Shown: positions 34,601-44,622, numbered from the stretch's first letter. The stretch is DNA of 64,000 bases from Akkermansiaceae bacterium (GCA_021200315.1 JAJQGU010000015.1:1-64000), one strand, 5' to 3'. Notes: generated by a model from the letters alone, not told the origin. A program made the numbers and translations.

Positions 34601-34627
34601 CCCTTCATCCCGATCACGCGGCCATCG
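34552..34627. repeat. 24-bp direct repeat at the 3' end of fhs
   Basis: TTCATCCCGATCACGCGG plus CCATCG occurs at 34552-34575 and again at 34604-34627. The second copy encodes the last residues of fhs (GRVIGMK); the first lies beyond the stop codon and repeats the same codons, so it looks like a duplicated gene end. Confidence 0.75.
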
Positions 34628-36234
34628 GGAGCTACATCGATGGAACAGGCGGCAGGTATGCGCGGAAGGGCAGGCATGCGGAGAATCGCGCCGGTGAGAG
34701 CCACGAGATAGCCGGCCCCATTGGCGATCTCAAAATCGCGCACAGTAATCGTAAAGCCCCTGGGACGCCCGGCAAGAGCGGGATCGTCGGAAAGAGAATT
34801 CTGAGTCTTGGCCACGCAAACGGGAAGGCCGGCGAGACCGTTTCTTTCGAAAAGAGCGAGCTTCCTGCGGGCAGCCGGCGTCAGCACGACGCCCGACGCC
34901 CCGTAAATCTTCGAGGCGACGACGGAGAGCTTTTCCTCGGCGGAGAGGGAATCCCCGTAGAGACAGGAAAACGGGGGAGCGGCCTCGTGCGACGCCTCGA
35001 CGACGAGGCGGGCAAGCTCGACGGCTCCCGCCCCGCCCCGTCCGAACACATCGGCGACGGCGCAGCGCACCCCCCGGGCGGCGCAGAATTCGCGGATGGC
35101 GGCGGTCTCCTCCTCCGTATCCTGAGAGGCGAACAAATTGACGGCCACCACGACAGGACGCCTGAACAGCGCCGCGCTCTCCAAGTGAGCCTCCAGATTG
35201 TCCAACCCGCGGCGCACCGCCTCCACATCCGGCGCGTCGAGCGCGTCCTTGGCAACGCCGCCATGCATCTTGAGCGCGCGCACCGTGGCCACGATCACGA
35301 TCACATCCGGAGAGATACCCGCCTGGCGGCACTTGATATCCAAAAACTTCTCCGCGCCGAGATCGAAAGCGAACCCCGCCTCGGTGACGGCATAATCGCT
35401 GAACGCCATGGCCATCTTCGTGGCCAGCACGGAATTGCACCCATGGGCAATATTGGCAAACGGCCCGCCATGCACAAAAGCGGGCACGCCTTCGCAGGAC
35501 TGCACGAGATTGGGCATGAGCGCCTCCTTCAGAATGGCCAGCATCGCCCCCGAAACCCCGAATTCACGGGCGTACACAGCCTCGCCGTCGCGGGTGAACC
35601 CCACCACCATGCGCTCGAGGCGGGCGCGGAGATCCGCCAAGCTTTCGGCGAGGCAAAGCACGGCCATAATTTCACTGGCCGGCGTGATATCGAAAGAACT
35701 TTCCCGCGGCACGCCCTGCCCGTTCAACCCGACGACCACAGAACGAAGAGCGCGGTCATTCATATCGATCACGCGCTTCCAGGCGACGCGGGTGGGATCA
35801 AGGCGCGAGGAGCCGAAATGAAGCGCATTGTCAACCACGGCACTGAGCAGATTGTGCGCCGAAGTGACGGCGTGAAAATCGCCGTTGAAATGGAGATTGA
35901 TCGTCTCGGAGGGCGTCAGAGAACTGGCTCCACCCCCCGTGGCCCCGCCCTTGCGCCCAAACACGGGGCCCATGGAAGGCTCCCTTAAGGCCAGGGCGCT
36001 TCTCATCCCGATGGCCTGAAGTCCCTGCGCCAGGCCGATGGAAACCGTCGTCTTCCCCTCTCCCGCCGGCGTGGGCGTGACGGCGGAGGTCAGCACCAGC
36101 TTCCCCCGACGGGAACACCCCTCGAGAGCTTGAAGAGAAACCTTGGCGCGATCGACCCCGTAGGGGATAAAAAACCGGGCGGAGAGCCCCAGCTTCGCCG
36201 CCATGCCGGCGATAAAAGAAGTTTCGGCGTTCAT
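34597..36234 (-). CDS. fhs: Formate-tetrahydrofolate ligase
   Basis: It joins formate to tetrahydrofolate with ATP, giving 10-formyl-THF for purine synthesis and one-carbon metabolism in anaerobes. The nucleotide loop is TPTPAGEGKTTVSIGL, and EPSMGPVFGRKGGATGGG, FNGDFHAVTSAHNLLSA, VHGGPFANIAHGCNS and EAGFAFDLGAEKFLDIKCR are all characteristic. The length (about 545) is normal. ATG 36234 is preferred to GTG 36243 because the promoter at 36244-36271 lies 9 nt away from it. The gene stands alone here. Confidence 0.96.
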   Translation of the reverse strand: MNAETSFIAGMAAKLGLSARFFIPYGVDRAKVSLQALEGCSRRGKLVLTSAVTPTPAGEGKTTVSIGLAQGLQAIGMRSALALREPSMGPVFGRKGGATGGGASSLTPSETINLHFNGDFHAVTSAHNLLSAVVDNALHFGSSRLDPTRVAWKRVIDMNDRALRSVVVGLNGQGVPRESSFDITPASEIMAVLCLAESLADLRARLERMVVGFTRDGEAVYAREFGVSGAMLAILKEALMPNLVQSCEGVPAFVHGGPFANIAHGCNSVLATKMAMAFSDYAVTEAGFAFDLGAEKFLDIKCRQAGISPDVIVIVATVRALKMHGGVAKDALDAPDVEAVRRGLDNLEAHLESAALFRRPVVVAVNLFASQDTEEETAAIREFCAARGVRCAVADVFGRGGAGAVELARLVVEASHEAAPPFSCLYGDSLSAEEKLSVVASKIYGASGVVLTPAARRKLALFERNGLAGLPVCVAKTQNSLSDDPALAGRPRGFTITVRDFEIANGAGYLVALTGAILRMPALPRIPAACSIDVAPDGRVIGMKG

Positions 36235-36243
36235 GCTTCGCAC

Positions 36244-36271
36244 AGTCTATCAGATAATCCGCGTCTGGCAA
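36244..36271 (-). promoter_or_regulatory. Predicted promoter of fhs
   Basis: On the minus strand TTGCCA, 16 bp, TAGACT; the -10 box ends 9 nt before ATG 36234. If the mRNA starts 7 nt after it, the leader is about 2-3 nt. Confidence 0.5.
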
Positions 36272-36363
36272 GAATGGAAACGCGCCCACCGCCCCGACGT
36301 CCTCTTCCCGCAGCGCCGCGGACACCCTGAACGGGGGGGGCGGACGCCGGCGCACCCTCCGGA

Positions 36364-39300
36364 TCATCCATCCGCACCGGAAACGGAAGAAGAGCGGCCT
36401 CCCTTTCTCCACCGCCGGACAACCACATAAAACGCGAAGGGGAGGAAGAAAATGCCGACGGCGGAAGCCGCGCCCATGCCGCCGATCACGGCCACGCCGA
36501 CCACGTGGCGCGCCGCGGCTCCCGCTCCGCTGGCGAGCGCGAGGGGCACGCAGCCGAGAACAAAGGCGAGACTCGTCATCAGGATGGGGCGCAGGCGCAC
36601 CCGTGCGGCGGCCAGCGCGGCTTCAAGAACACCGTCGCCCCCGGCGATGCGGTCGACGCCGAACTGCACCACGAGAATAGCATTCTTCGCTGCAAGGGCA
36701 ATCAGCATAATAAGGCCGATCTCGGCATAGAGATCGAGAGAGAGACCGGCGGCCAGCAGCGCGCCCAAGGCGCCGGCCACAGCCACGGGCACCGGGAGGA
36801 GCACGGCGAGGGGGAGCCTCCAGCTTTCATAAAGCGAAGCGAGAATGAGATAAATGAAGATCGACGAAAACGCAAACAGCGTGCCCGCGCCCATCCCCCC
36901 GGCCTGCTTCCGCTGCTGATAGCTCATGCCGGTGTAGGAATACCCCATGTCCGAAGGCATGGAAACCTGGAAAACCTCCTCGATCGCCGCCATGGCCTGC
37001 GACGCCGTAAAACCCTCCGCCGGCACGATATCCAGCATGGACGCATTGTACATATTCTGCCGGATCAGGAAATCCGGCCCCGTGATCCTCTTCACGGAGA
37101 CCAGGGAATCCAGCGGCACCTGCACCCCGTCCTTCCCGTCGAGGTAGAGACTGCGGAGACCGGCCAAATCCATGCGGGCGGGGGCATCGGCCTGCAAATA
37201 GACCTGCCATTGGTAGCCGAATCGGTTGAAGTAATTCACGAACACGCTGCCGAGAAAAGCCTGGAGCGTCTGATATGCCTCGGCTATATCCACCCCCTGC
37301 ACGGCAGCCTTCTCCTCGTCAAGACGGAGAAAGATCTGCGGCGTGTCGGCGGCCATGAAGTTATCCACGGCCAGAATCTCGGGCCTTTGCTTCACCGCGT
37401 CGATGAAGGCGGCAGTCTGGCGCGAGAGATATTCCTCTCCGCGGTTGGCGCGGTCTTCGACCATGAGCGTAATGTCCGACGAAGCGCCCACGCCGGGAAT
37501 GGGAGGCGGCGTCATGGAAAAGCCCACGGCCTCGGGCACATGCTCATTCATCTGCCTCCTCAGCCAGAGACTGAGGGCGGCGGCGCTCCCGCCCGGCCGC
37601 CCGCGCTCATCCCAAGGAACAAGATCGACAAAGAAGAAGCTGTTGTTCGGGCTTTCGACGCCCGTCATCATATTGAAGCCCGAGACCGTGACCACACCGC
37701 GCACCAGCGGATTATCAATCAGGATCTTCTCCACCTGCGCGGAAGCCTGCTCCGTCACGCCCAGCGCCGTGCCCCAAGGCAACTGAAGAGTACCGTAAAA
37801 ATACCCCTCGTCCTCATCGGGCAGAAAACCGCCCGGCAGAGCCCGCCCCAGCGGCACCAGCAACAGCGCCACCAATAACAGCGCCATCCCCGCGAGCCCC
37901 GGACGGCGGATCATCGAGGCGGAGGCGTCCCCGTACCCTTTGCGGAGATGGCCGAAGACTGCGTTGAAACGCTCCCCGGCCCGGCCGAGCACCCCCTTCG
38001 CCTTCCCGCCGGCGGGCCTCAACAGCAGCGCAGCCAAAGCGGGGCTGAGACTGAGCGCATTGAAGGCCGACAGAAGAATTGACGCGCCAATCGTCACGGC
38101 GAACTGCTTGAAAAGCTCGCCGCTGATGCCGGGCAGCAGCATACTCGGGAAAAACACAGAAGCGAGCACGAGCGCCGTGGCCGCCACGGGGCCGGCCACC
38201 TCCTTCATGGCCTTGAGCACCGCCTCCTGCGGCCGCTCCCCCGCGTCAATGTGATTCTGAGCGGCCTCGACCACCACAATCGCGTCATCCACCACCAGCC
38301 CGACGGCCAGTACGAGCCCCATCAGGCAAACGGTATTAATCTCCATCCCCAGCGCGGCCAGCACGACAAACACGCCGACAATCGACACGGGAACCGCCGC
38401 CAGGGGAATGAGCGCGGCCCTCCATCCCTGCAGAAACACAAAAACCACGAGCATCACGAGCACGAGCGCCGCCGCCAGCGTGGTCACGATCTCCCGGATG
38501 CCGAGGCGCACGGACTCGGTAGTGTCGAGAGCCAAGGTCAAATTCACCCCGGGCGGGAGAGCGAACTGTTCCAGCGCCTTTTCCACGGCGGCCACGGTAT
38601 CGAGCGCGTTCGAGCCCGGAGCCTGGTAAACGGCCAGCACGGCGCATTCGCGGCCATTGTAGCGGCTGCTCGCGGAGTAGCTCTCCGCCCCCAGTTCCAC
38701 CCGCGCCACATCGGAAAGCCTGACAATCGAGTCGTCATCCGCACGCAGGATAATCCGCCCGAACTCTTCGGCATCGCTCAGACGCCCCTCCGCGCGCACC
38801 GTGTAGGAGGTCAGCTGGCCGGGCACGGCGGGCTCGGCGCCGACCTTGCCGACGGGATGCACGGCATTCTGAGCCTTGACGGCGGCTATCACCTCGGGCA
38901 CGGTGATCCGCAGCGCGGCCATCCTCTCCGGCCTGAGCCAAATGCGCATGGCATAGCGTCCTGCCCCGAGCACCTCCACATTGCCTACGCCGGGAACGCG
39001 CATCAGCGGATTCACCAGGTTGATATAGGCGTAATTGGCCAGCCAGTCGCCGCTGAAGCCGCCATCGGGGGAAGTGACCGTATAGAGCAGCATGGGCGGC
39101 CCGCTCACCTTGCGCAGAGAGACGCCCATATCGCCCACCTCGGCGGGCAGCTGCGAAGCGGACTCGGCATAGCGCAGATAACTCAGCACCTGATCCATAT
39201 CGGGCTCCGACCCCACCTCGAAAAGAACGCTGAGCGTCATCGCGCCATCATTGGTGCTGGTGGAAGTCATATAATCCATGCCCGCCACCCCCGACATCTG

Positions 39301-39501
39301 CTGTTCCATGGGCGAAGCCACGGCATCCACCACAGTGCGGCAATCCGCCCCCGGATAACTGGCCGTGATCTGAATCTCCGGCGGCACAATATCCGGATAC
39401 TGGGCTACGGGCAGACGCCACGCGGCGAAAGCGCCCCCCAACAGAATAATCAACGCGATGCAGACGGCGACAACGGGGCGGCGTATGAAAAAGGCGTACA
39501 T
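36364..39501 (-). CDS. RND-family multidrug efflux inner-membrane pump (AcrB type)
   Basis: A 1045-residue HAE1-type resistance-nodulation-division pump, proton-driven, in the inner membrane. The proton-relay aspartates are in VGLVVDDAIVVVEA and the lysine in ALAAKNAILVVQFG. The N-terminus MYAFFIRRPVVAVCIALIIL is typical, as are QYPDIVPPEIQITASYPGA and GSEPDMDQVLSYLRYAESASQLPAEV. Twelve membrane segments and two large periplasmic loops are evident. The adaptor gene lies 33 bp upstream on the same strand; no TolC-like outer-membrane channel gene adjoins, so one must be supplied from elsewhere. Confidence 0.95.
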   Translation of the reverse strand: MYAFFIRRPVVAVCIALIILLGGAFAAWRLPVAQYPDIVPPEIQITASYPGADCRTVVDAVASPMEQQMSGVAGMDYMTSTSTNDGAMTLSVLFEVGSEPDMDQVLSYLRYAESASQLPAEVGDMGVSLRKVSGPPMLLYTVTSPDGGFSGDWLANYAYINLVNPLMRVPGVGNVEVLGAGRYAMRIWLRPERMAALRITVPEVIAAVKAQNAVHPVGKVGAEPAVPGQLTSYTVRAEGRLSDAEEFGRIILRADDDSIVRLSDVARVELGAESYSASSRYNGRECAVLAVYQAPGSNALDTVAAVEKALEQFALPPGVNLTLALDTTESVRLGIREIVTTLAAALVLVMLVVFVFLQGWRAALIPLAAVPVSIVGVFVVLAALGMEINTVCLMGLVLAVGLVVDDAIVVVEAAQNHIDAGERPQEAVLKAMKEVAGPVAATALVLASVFFPSMLLPGISGELFKQFAVTIGASILLSAFNALSLSPALAALLLRPAGGKAKGVLGRAGERFNAVFGHLRKGYGDASASMIRRPGLAGMALLLVALLLVPLGRALPGGFLPDEDEGYFYGTLQLPWGTALGVTEQASAQVEKILIDNPLVRGVVTVSGFNMMTGVESPNNSFFFVDLVPWDERGRPGGSAAALSLWLRRQMNEHVPEAVGFSMTPPPIPGVGASSDITLMVEDRANRGEEYLSRQTAAFIDAVKQRPEILAVDNFMAADTPQIFLRLDEEKAAVQGVDIAEAYQTLQAFLGSVFVNYFNRFGYQWQVYLQADAPARMDLAGLRSLYLDGKDGVQVPLDSLVSVKRITGPDFLIRQNMYNASMLDIVPAEGFTASQAMAAIEEVFQVSMPSDMGYSYTGMSYQQRKQAGGMGAGTLFAFSSIFIYLILASLYESWRLPLAVLLPVPVAVAGALGALLAAGLSLDLYAEIGLIMLIALAAKNAILVVQFGVDRIAGGDGVLEAALAAARVRLRPILMTSLAFVLGCVPLALASGAGAAARHVVGVAVIGGMGAASAVGIFFLPFAFYVVVRRWRKGGRSSSVSGADG

Positions 39502-39534
39502 AGGCGACTCGGTTCCGGTTCTTCCGACGAAATT

Positions 39535-40677
39535 CTACAGACGGGTCCCTCCCTGTTCCTGGGGACGCGTCCCGCCCTTCATCTCCACCTTCAGGCGCGC
39601 CCGTCCCTCGGCGGCCATCATGCCCTGCTGAACGCCGCTCACCACAATGGGCGTCCGCTCCGTCAGGCGGCCCTTCACGGCCACCATGCCATCCCGCGAA
39701 AGCCCCGTCTCCACCGGAATGAGCCGCGCCTTTCCCCGAACATCCGCACTCACCACAAAACTCTTCCCCTGAATCTCGGCCAGGGCGGACTGCGGCACGA
39801 GCAGCGCACCCTTCTCAGAGGCGACGCGGGCGCGCACATTCACGAACATACCCGGGCGCAGCAACTGATCGGAATTCGGCATATCGGCCTGCATCATCAG
39901 CGTACCCGTGGCAGTCGAAACCGCGTTGTTCACGCCGCCGATGAGAGCCGGGCCGGGGCAGGGTCTGCCGTTGGCCAGAATCACCTCCACCTCCCGCCCC
40001 GGAGCGAGAGAACCGGCGTCGCCGTCCTGATCGAGCCAATCCTGCTCGCTGACGGCAAAATAGACGCGAATCGGATCCAACTGATTCACCGTCACCATCG
40101 GCTCGCTGTCCGGGCCGACGTAATCGCCCACCTCCGCCCGGGCGAAGCCCGCCGCGCCGTCAATGGGAGAAACAAGCGTGCAATAGCCCACATTCGTCCG
40201 CGCCAGAGCCAGGGCGGCCAGAGCGGAATCACGGGCCGCCCGCGCCGCCTTCTCCTCCTGCAGGGCGTTCACATAAGTCTGGCGGGAAACCGAGCCGTTC
40301 TTCACCAAGGGCGCGTAGAAACCGACATTCCGCCCCGCCCTCTCGAGCTCGGCCGCCGCCTCTTCCGCGGCATGCTCCGCCTTCTCCTCCTCTTCGAGAT
40401 ACTGCCGGGCATCGAGCCGGAAGAGCACATCGCCCTTCCTCACATTCTGGCCGTCCCTGAAATCGCGCGTCCGCACATAGCCGGACACCTGCGGCACCAC
40501 GCCGGCGCTCACGACACTCACCAGACGGCCCGTCCACGTATTCCAGGCATCCACATCGCCCCGCACGGGATACGAAACCTCCACGGCATACTCCGCCGCC
40601 GGCGGCGGCGCGCTTCTCCTTTCACAGCCGGAGAACAGGCCGAGGCACACAACGGGCACGGAAACTCGCTTCCACAT
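39535..40677 (-). CDS. RND efflux periplasmic adaptor lipoprotein (AcrA type)
   Basis: The membrane-fusion partner of the adjacent RND pump. MWKRVSVPVVCLGLFSGC is a lipoprotein signal with the cysteine at 18, so ATG 40677 is preferred over the ORF start at 40716. The barrel-sandwich halves are VVPQVSGYVRTRDFRDGQNVRKGDVLFRLD and YCTLVSPIDGAAGFARAEVGDYVG, separated by an alanine/glutamate-rich helical hairpin at about residues 95-150. The length (380) is typical. It is translated just ahead of the pump gene. Confidence 0.94.
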   Translation of the reverse strand: MWKRVSVPVVCLGLFSGCERRSAPPPAAEYAVEVSYPVRGDVDAWNTWTGRLVSVVSAGVVPQVSGYVRTRDFRDGQNVRKGDVLFRLDARQYLEEEEKAEHAAEEAAAELERAGRNVGFYAPLVKNGSVSRQTYVNALQEEKAARAARDSALAALALARTNVGYCTLVSPIDGAAGFARAEVGDYVGPDSEPMVTVNQLDPIRVYFAVSEQDWLDQDGDAGSLAPGREVEVILANGRPCPGPALIGGVNNAVSTATGTLMMQADMPNSDQLLRPGMFVNVRARVASEKGALLVPQSALAEIQGKSFVVSADVRGKARLIPVETGLSRDGMVAVKGRLTERTPIVVSGVQQGMMAAEGRARLKVEMKGGTRPQEQGGTRL

Positions 40678-40775
40678 GATGCGGCGTGAGACGCGCCCTT
40701 CCCCGCTTCCATTCAATATATAATAGAAAGAACACCACCTGCGGCCGCCCCTTCCGGAAAAAGGGAAAAATTCGC

Positions 40776-40804
40776 TTGCCCTGCCGCGGCGGCTGCGGTA
40801 GTAT
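40776..40804 (+). promoter_or_regulatory. Predicted promoter of the SGNH/PEP-CTERM gene
   Basis: TTGCCC, 17 bp, TAGTAT, 49 nt before ATG 40854. Confidence 0.5.
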
Positions 40805-40853
40805 TAATATAGAATCGCCCCACAGGGACGCCGCCATCAAGAAAAACCGACTC

Positions 40854-43800
40854 ATGAAAATCAACCGTCTCATCGCACTCATCCTGGGAGCTCTCCCGGC
40901 CGCGGCAGGATTCGCCGCGGCGGACAGCGACAGCTCGCTGGGCAACGTCATGTACGTGGGGGACTCCATCACACACGGCGTCAACTCCGCCTCGTACCGC
41001 TGGGCTCTATTTAAAATATTCACGGACAACGGCATCACCCAGAACGAAGTCGGCGTGAACTCCGGCAATTACTCCGGCGGCGTCAGCGCGGGCACCGTCT
41101 ACGGCGGCGCCGTCTTCGCCAACGTGCATTCGGCCATCTCCAGCGAGCGCGCCTACGAAGTCGCCGGCACCAAGAACACGTCCGGCCGGCTGGGCAACTC
41201 CAACATCCGCGACTGGCTGGGGCTGGACGACACCTACACCGGCAGCTACCAGATCGACACGGCGACGGAAATGCCGGATATGTACTTCCTGATGATCGGC
41301 ACGAACGACCTGCTGAGCGACAACAGCCACATCAGCACAAACTACGACAGCACAGCGGAATCCCTGCTCGGCACCTACGACAGCGAGGCGGGAACGTGGA
41401 GCAACACGGGCAGCATGTACGCCATCATCTCGGCCATGCTCGAAGCCAGCGGGGAGGACACGACGATCGTCATCACGACGATCCCCACCTGGCTGACCGG
41501 GCGCAGCAACAACAACTACCAGGCGGACTTCGAAACCGTGGAGGCGTATAATGAAACCCTCAAGAGCTGGGCGGCCTACTACAGCGAAACCTACGGCTAC
41601 AACATCGTCATCGCGGAGGTGAACACGGGCATGACGGACGCGGCGGCGGGCTACTGGCAGGGCGTCTCATCCATGTTCGGCAGCGACGGCCTGCACCCCA
41701 GCGCCCAGGGGGATCTCATCATCGCGGGCAACATCGCCAAAGCCCTGGGCTACGCGGGGCGCACGGCGGGGCAGACGCGCAAAGCCGCCTCGGACTTCGG
41801 CATCCAGGCGGCGGCCATCCACGCGGGAGCGGAGACGACGGGCACCGTCACCTTCGACAGCGGCGCCGGGACCTTCTCGATGGAAACCGGCTCCGCTCTC
41901 GTCTACACCTGGGATGAAAACGTCGATCTCAGCACGGGCTACACCGTCGATCTCACCATCTCCGGCGGCATCGGCGACGGCAGTGAAAACGGCTGGCTCA
42001 CCTCTACCGACAGCGCGTTCACCATCACCGTCGGCGACGGCACGCTCACCGGCACCCTCTCCATCAGCGAAGCCTACATCCAATGGGGGGACACCGTCCT
42101 CTACTCCCTGGACACCTCCACCGACCTCACGGACTCCCTGCGCATCGCCTACATCTACGGGAACACCGCGCAGGGGCTCACCTCCGGCTTCTACGTCTGG
42201 CTGGACGACATGCTCATCGGCGAAGCCCTGGCGGGCACCGCGTCGGACTACTCCGGCCTAGCCATCACCAACAACACGGGCGGGACAGTGAACATCGGGA
42301 GCCTGAGCCTCGACTCCACCGGCTCCTACGCGCCGGCGACCACCGGCATCACCTACGGCAACCCGGCCATCGAATCCTCCATCGTGACGAGCTCGGGCGA
42401 GGGCGCGGCGGCCTGGCCGGACTCGTTCGACAGCTATACCGAAGGCATCAGCACAGGCACGAACATCCGAACGCAGATCGACTCCAGCACCGGCTCCGGA
42501 GGAACCATCGGCGGCGTCATCTCCTCCGGGAACGCCGCCAACGGCGTCCAAGTCAACAAAAGCAGTTACACGGGGGACATCTACATCACCATGACGGGAA
42601 CGACGACCTCGGACAGCTCCAAGTGGAACGCCCTGCACACGTACAACGGGGCGGCCTCCACCCTCACGGGCAGCGTGTCCCTGCGCTTCGACTCCGCCTA
42701 CACCTCGACCTCGGCATGGGGAACCATGTTCGGCGCGGTGGGCTCGGCCACCTACGCCGTCAGCGTCGAGGGCAGCGTCTACATGGAATTCTCCTCCCAG
42801 AGCTACACCAACACGGGCGGCACCTTCAACGGCGTCACCGCCTCCGTGGCGGGAGCCTACTGCGCAGCCATCAGCGGCTCGGTGACGCTGGTATTCAACG
42901 CGGGGAGCTTCAGCCAAGGCATCTACGGCGGCTCCATCAACAACGCCTCCAGCAGCGTCGGCAGCACGGCAGTCTACCTGAACGCGGGCTACTTCTGCGG
43001 CGACATCTACGCAGGGGGCTCCACCGGCACCATCACGGGCGACACGGCCCTCTCCATCACCGGAAACGACGTATACACCAACGGCGTGGCCACAATCAGC
43101 TCGGGCGGCACGGGCGGCACCATCCATGGGAACACGACGCTGACCCTCTCGAACCTCACGGCCGACGGCGCGTTCGCCGCCTACACGGGCGCCCTCTCCG
43201 GCACCGCCGGGGCCGCGGTGAGCGGCACGAAAACACTCGTCATCGACAACGTGCAGCTCCCCTCCTTCGGCGCGAGCCTGGAAAACTTCGACACCATCGT
43301 GATCACGGGCGAGAACACCGACATCGGGCTCACGAGCCTCGGCGGCGCGGGCGCCGTGCAGGTGACGGGCATCTCCGCGGCGACCAGCGTGCAGGACTGC
43401 TCGCTGGTTCTGGCGGAATCCACCCAGGCGGGCGCAGGCTACGCCTCCATCGTGATGAACGAGGGCGGCAGCATCCACGTCACCGGCACCCTGACGCTGA
43501 ATTTGGACGCCGAGCTGACCGCCCGGATCATCGCAGATCTCACCGGCGCGAACGGGGAAGAGGCGGATGCGGCGCCGCAGGCCGTCTCCCTCGCGCTCAC
43601 GGACGCCGGGGAGACAGCGGACACGGAGACGGCCACGCTGACGGGCACCCTCCTCGTGGCCTCCGGCACCCTGACGATGGCCGAAGGCGCCGTCATCACC
43701 GTCAACCTCGACGAAACGGCGGGCAGCGGCTGGCTGGTCACGGCCACGGGCATCACCCAGGAAGACGGCTGCACCTACATCACCTACACGCTCACCGCGT

Positions 43801-43877
43801 TGCCCGAGCCATCCTCCGCCGCGCTGGGTCTGCTCGCCTGCGCCGTCCTCGCCGCCCGCAGGCGCAGGAAGAACTGA
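40854..43877 (+). CDS. SGNH/GDSL-hydrolase domain protein with PEP-CTERM sorting signal
   Basis: A 1007-residue exported protein. MKINRLIALILGALPAAAGFAAAD is the signal peptide. Residues about 30-310 form an SGNH hydrolase: YVGDSITHG carries the nucleophile serine, LMIGTNDLL the glycine/asparagine block, and DGLHPSAQG the catalytic aspartate and histidine. Such enzymes deacetylate or de-esterify glycans, so a mucin or polysaccharide substrate is plausible. The next 650 residues are glycine/serine/threonine-rich and repetitive (GDIYITMTG, GDIYAGGSTGTITGDTALSI), like a beta-solenoid or passenger stalk. The end, ALPEPSSAALGLLACAVLAA plus RRRRKN, is a PEP-CTERM signal for exosortase-dependent surface attachment; no exosortase gene is in the window. 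Confidence 0.9.
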   Translation: MKINRLIALILGALPAAAGFAAADSDSSLGNVMYVGDSITHGVNSASYRWALFKIFTDNGITQNEVGVNSGNYSGGVSAGTVYGGAVFANVHSAISSERAYEVAGTKNTSGRLGNSNIRDWLGLDDTYTGSYQIDTATEMPDMYFLMIGTNDLLSDNSHISTNYDSTAESLLGTYDSEAGTWSNTGSMYAIISAMLEASGEDTTIVITTIPTWLTGRSNNNYQADFETVEAYNETLKSWAAYYSETYGYNIVIAEVNTGMTDAAAGYWQGVSSMFGSDGLHPSAQGDLIIAGNIAKALGYAGRTAGQTRKAASDFGIQAAAIHAGAETTGTVTFDSGAGTFSMETGSALVYTWDENVDLSTGYTVDLTISGGIGDGSENGWLTSTDSAFTITVGDGTLTGTLSISEAYIQWGDTVLYSLDTSTDLTDSLRIAYIYGNTAQGLTSGFYVWLDDMLIGEALAGTASDYSGLAITNNTGGTVNIGSLSLDSTGSYAPATTGITYGNPAIESSIVTSSGEGAAAWPDSFDSYTEGISTGTNIRTQIDSSTGSGGTIGGVISSGNAANGVQVNKSSYTGDIYITMTGTTTSDSSKWNALHTYNGAASTLTGSVSLRFDSAYTSTSAWGTMFGAVGSATYAVSVEGSVYMEFSSQSYTNTGGTFNGVTASVAGAYCAAISGSVTLVFNAGSFSQGIYGGSINNASSSVGSTAVYLNAGYFCGDIYAGGSTGTITGDTALSITGNDVYTNGVATISSGGTGGTIHGNTTLTLSNLTADGAFAAYTGALSGTAGAAVSGTKTLVIDNVQLPSFGASLENFDTIVITGENTDIGLTSLGGAGAVQVTGISAATSVQDCSLVLAESTQAGAGYASIVMNEGGSIHVTGTLTLNLDAELTARIIADLTGANGEEADAAPQAVSLALTDAGETADTETATLTGTLLVASGTLTMAEGAVITVNLDETAGSGWLVTATGITQEDGCTYITYTLTALPEPSSAALGLLACAVLAARRRRKN

Positions 43878-43943
43878 CGCAGAACGGCCGCCCCGCGGGG
43901 AACCCCGCGAGGGGAAGCCGGGCGGCAGGCGCGGCTCCCCCGC

Positions 43944-44622
43944 TCAGCCGAGCACGGCAATGATGATCTTGGCGCACACCGTCATCAGAATGAGCGCGGC
44001 GGGATACGCGGCGGCATAACTGACCACGGGCGGGCGCGCCTCCGTCTTGCCGGTGATGGCGCCCAGAGACTCAAGAACACTCAGTTTGAGAACTTTTCTG
44101 GCAAAAAAACCACCCGGCGGCCAAAGGCGCCAGAGTAATGGCCGCCCCGATCAGAAAAACCGCCGCTCCCTGCCTCTGCAGCGTCTCTACCAGCTGCGCA
44201 CCGCCCGCCACGCCGGCCCAGGCCAGAAAAAGGACGAGCCCCAGCTCCATCAACAGCGTGCGCGTCTCCCGGGGGATATAGCCCATAATCGGGCCGATGC
44301 GCCCCCAATGGCCGAGAACGAGAGCGACCACGAGCGTCACAACCACGAGAGAAAGCAGCGCCAGCCGGTTCCCGGCCTGAGCCAGCGACGAGAAAAACCT
44401 GTTGCCCGCGCTCAACCCCACGCAATACACGAAAAGCGCCGTGCCTATGCCGCCGACGCCCTCCGGCACGCCCAGCCCGAAGCGCCCGGCCGCCAGAGCG
44501 ACGAAAAGCACGCCCGAACTCCCCAGAGTCAGCCCGCAGAAGCGGATATTCCCCAGCAGAATGTCGATGAACAAAATGCCGAACAGCACGAACGCAGGAT
44601 TATGCAGCAGCTCCATCATCAA
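43944..44622 (-). CDS. AspT/YidE-like membrane transporter, frameshifted
   Basis: The intact ORF (44071-44622) gives 183 residues with six hydrophobic segments: LLHNPAFVLFGILFIDILLGNI, LTLGSSGVLFVALAAGRFG, GIGTALFVYCVGLSAG and others. This matches the N-terminal membrane half of AspT/YidE/YbjL-type transporters. The ORF ends in an off-pattern SSQTECS. One base fewer in the AAAA run near 44097 moves into a frame that continues naturally (VLESLGAITG, then VVSYAAAYPAALILMTVCA) to a stop at 43944-43946, the usual end of such a half. The gene is therefore probably one full half-transporter of about 225 residues broken by one inserted base, or a sequencing error. It lies downstream of a cobalamin riboswitch on the same strand. 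Confidence 0.65.

Noticed and set aside
38251-40689. 812-residue plus-strand ORF opposite the RND genes
   Set aside because: It is histidine/arginine-rich low-quality text complementary to two clearly coding RND genes.
42258-43478. 406-residue minus-strand ORF opposite the SGNH/PEP-CTERM gene
   Set aside because: Composition is alanine/glycine/valine/arginine-rich as expected from antisense of GC-rich repeats; no motif is present.
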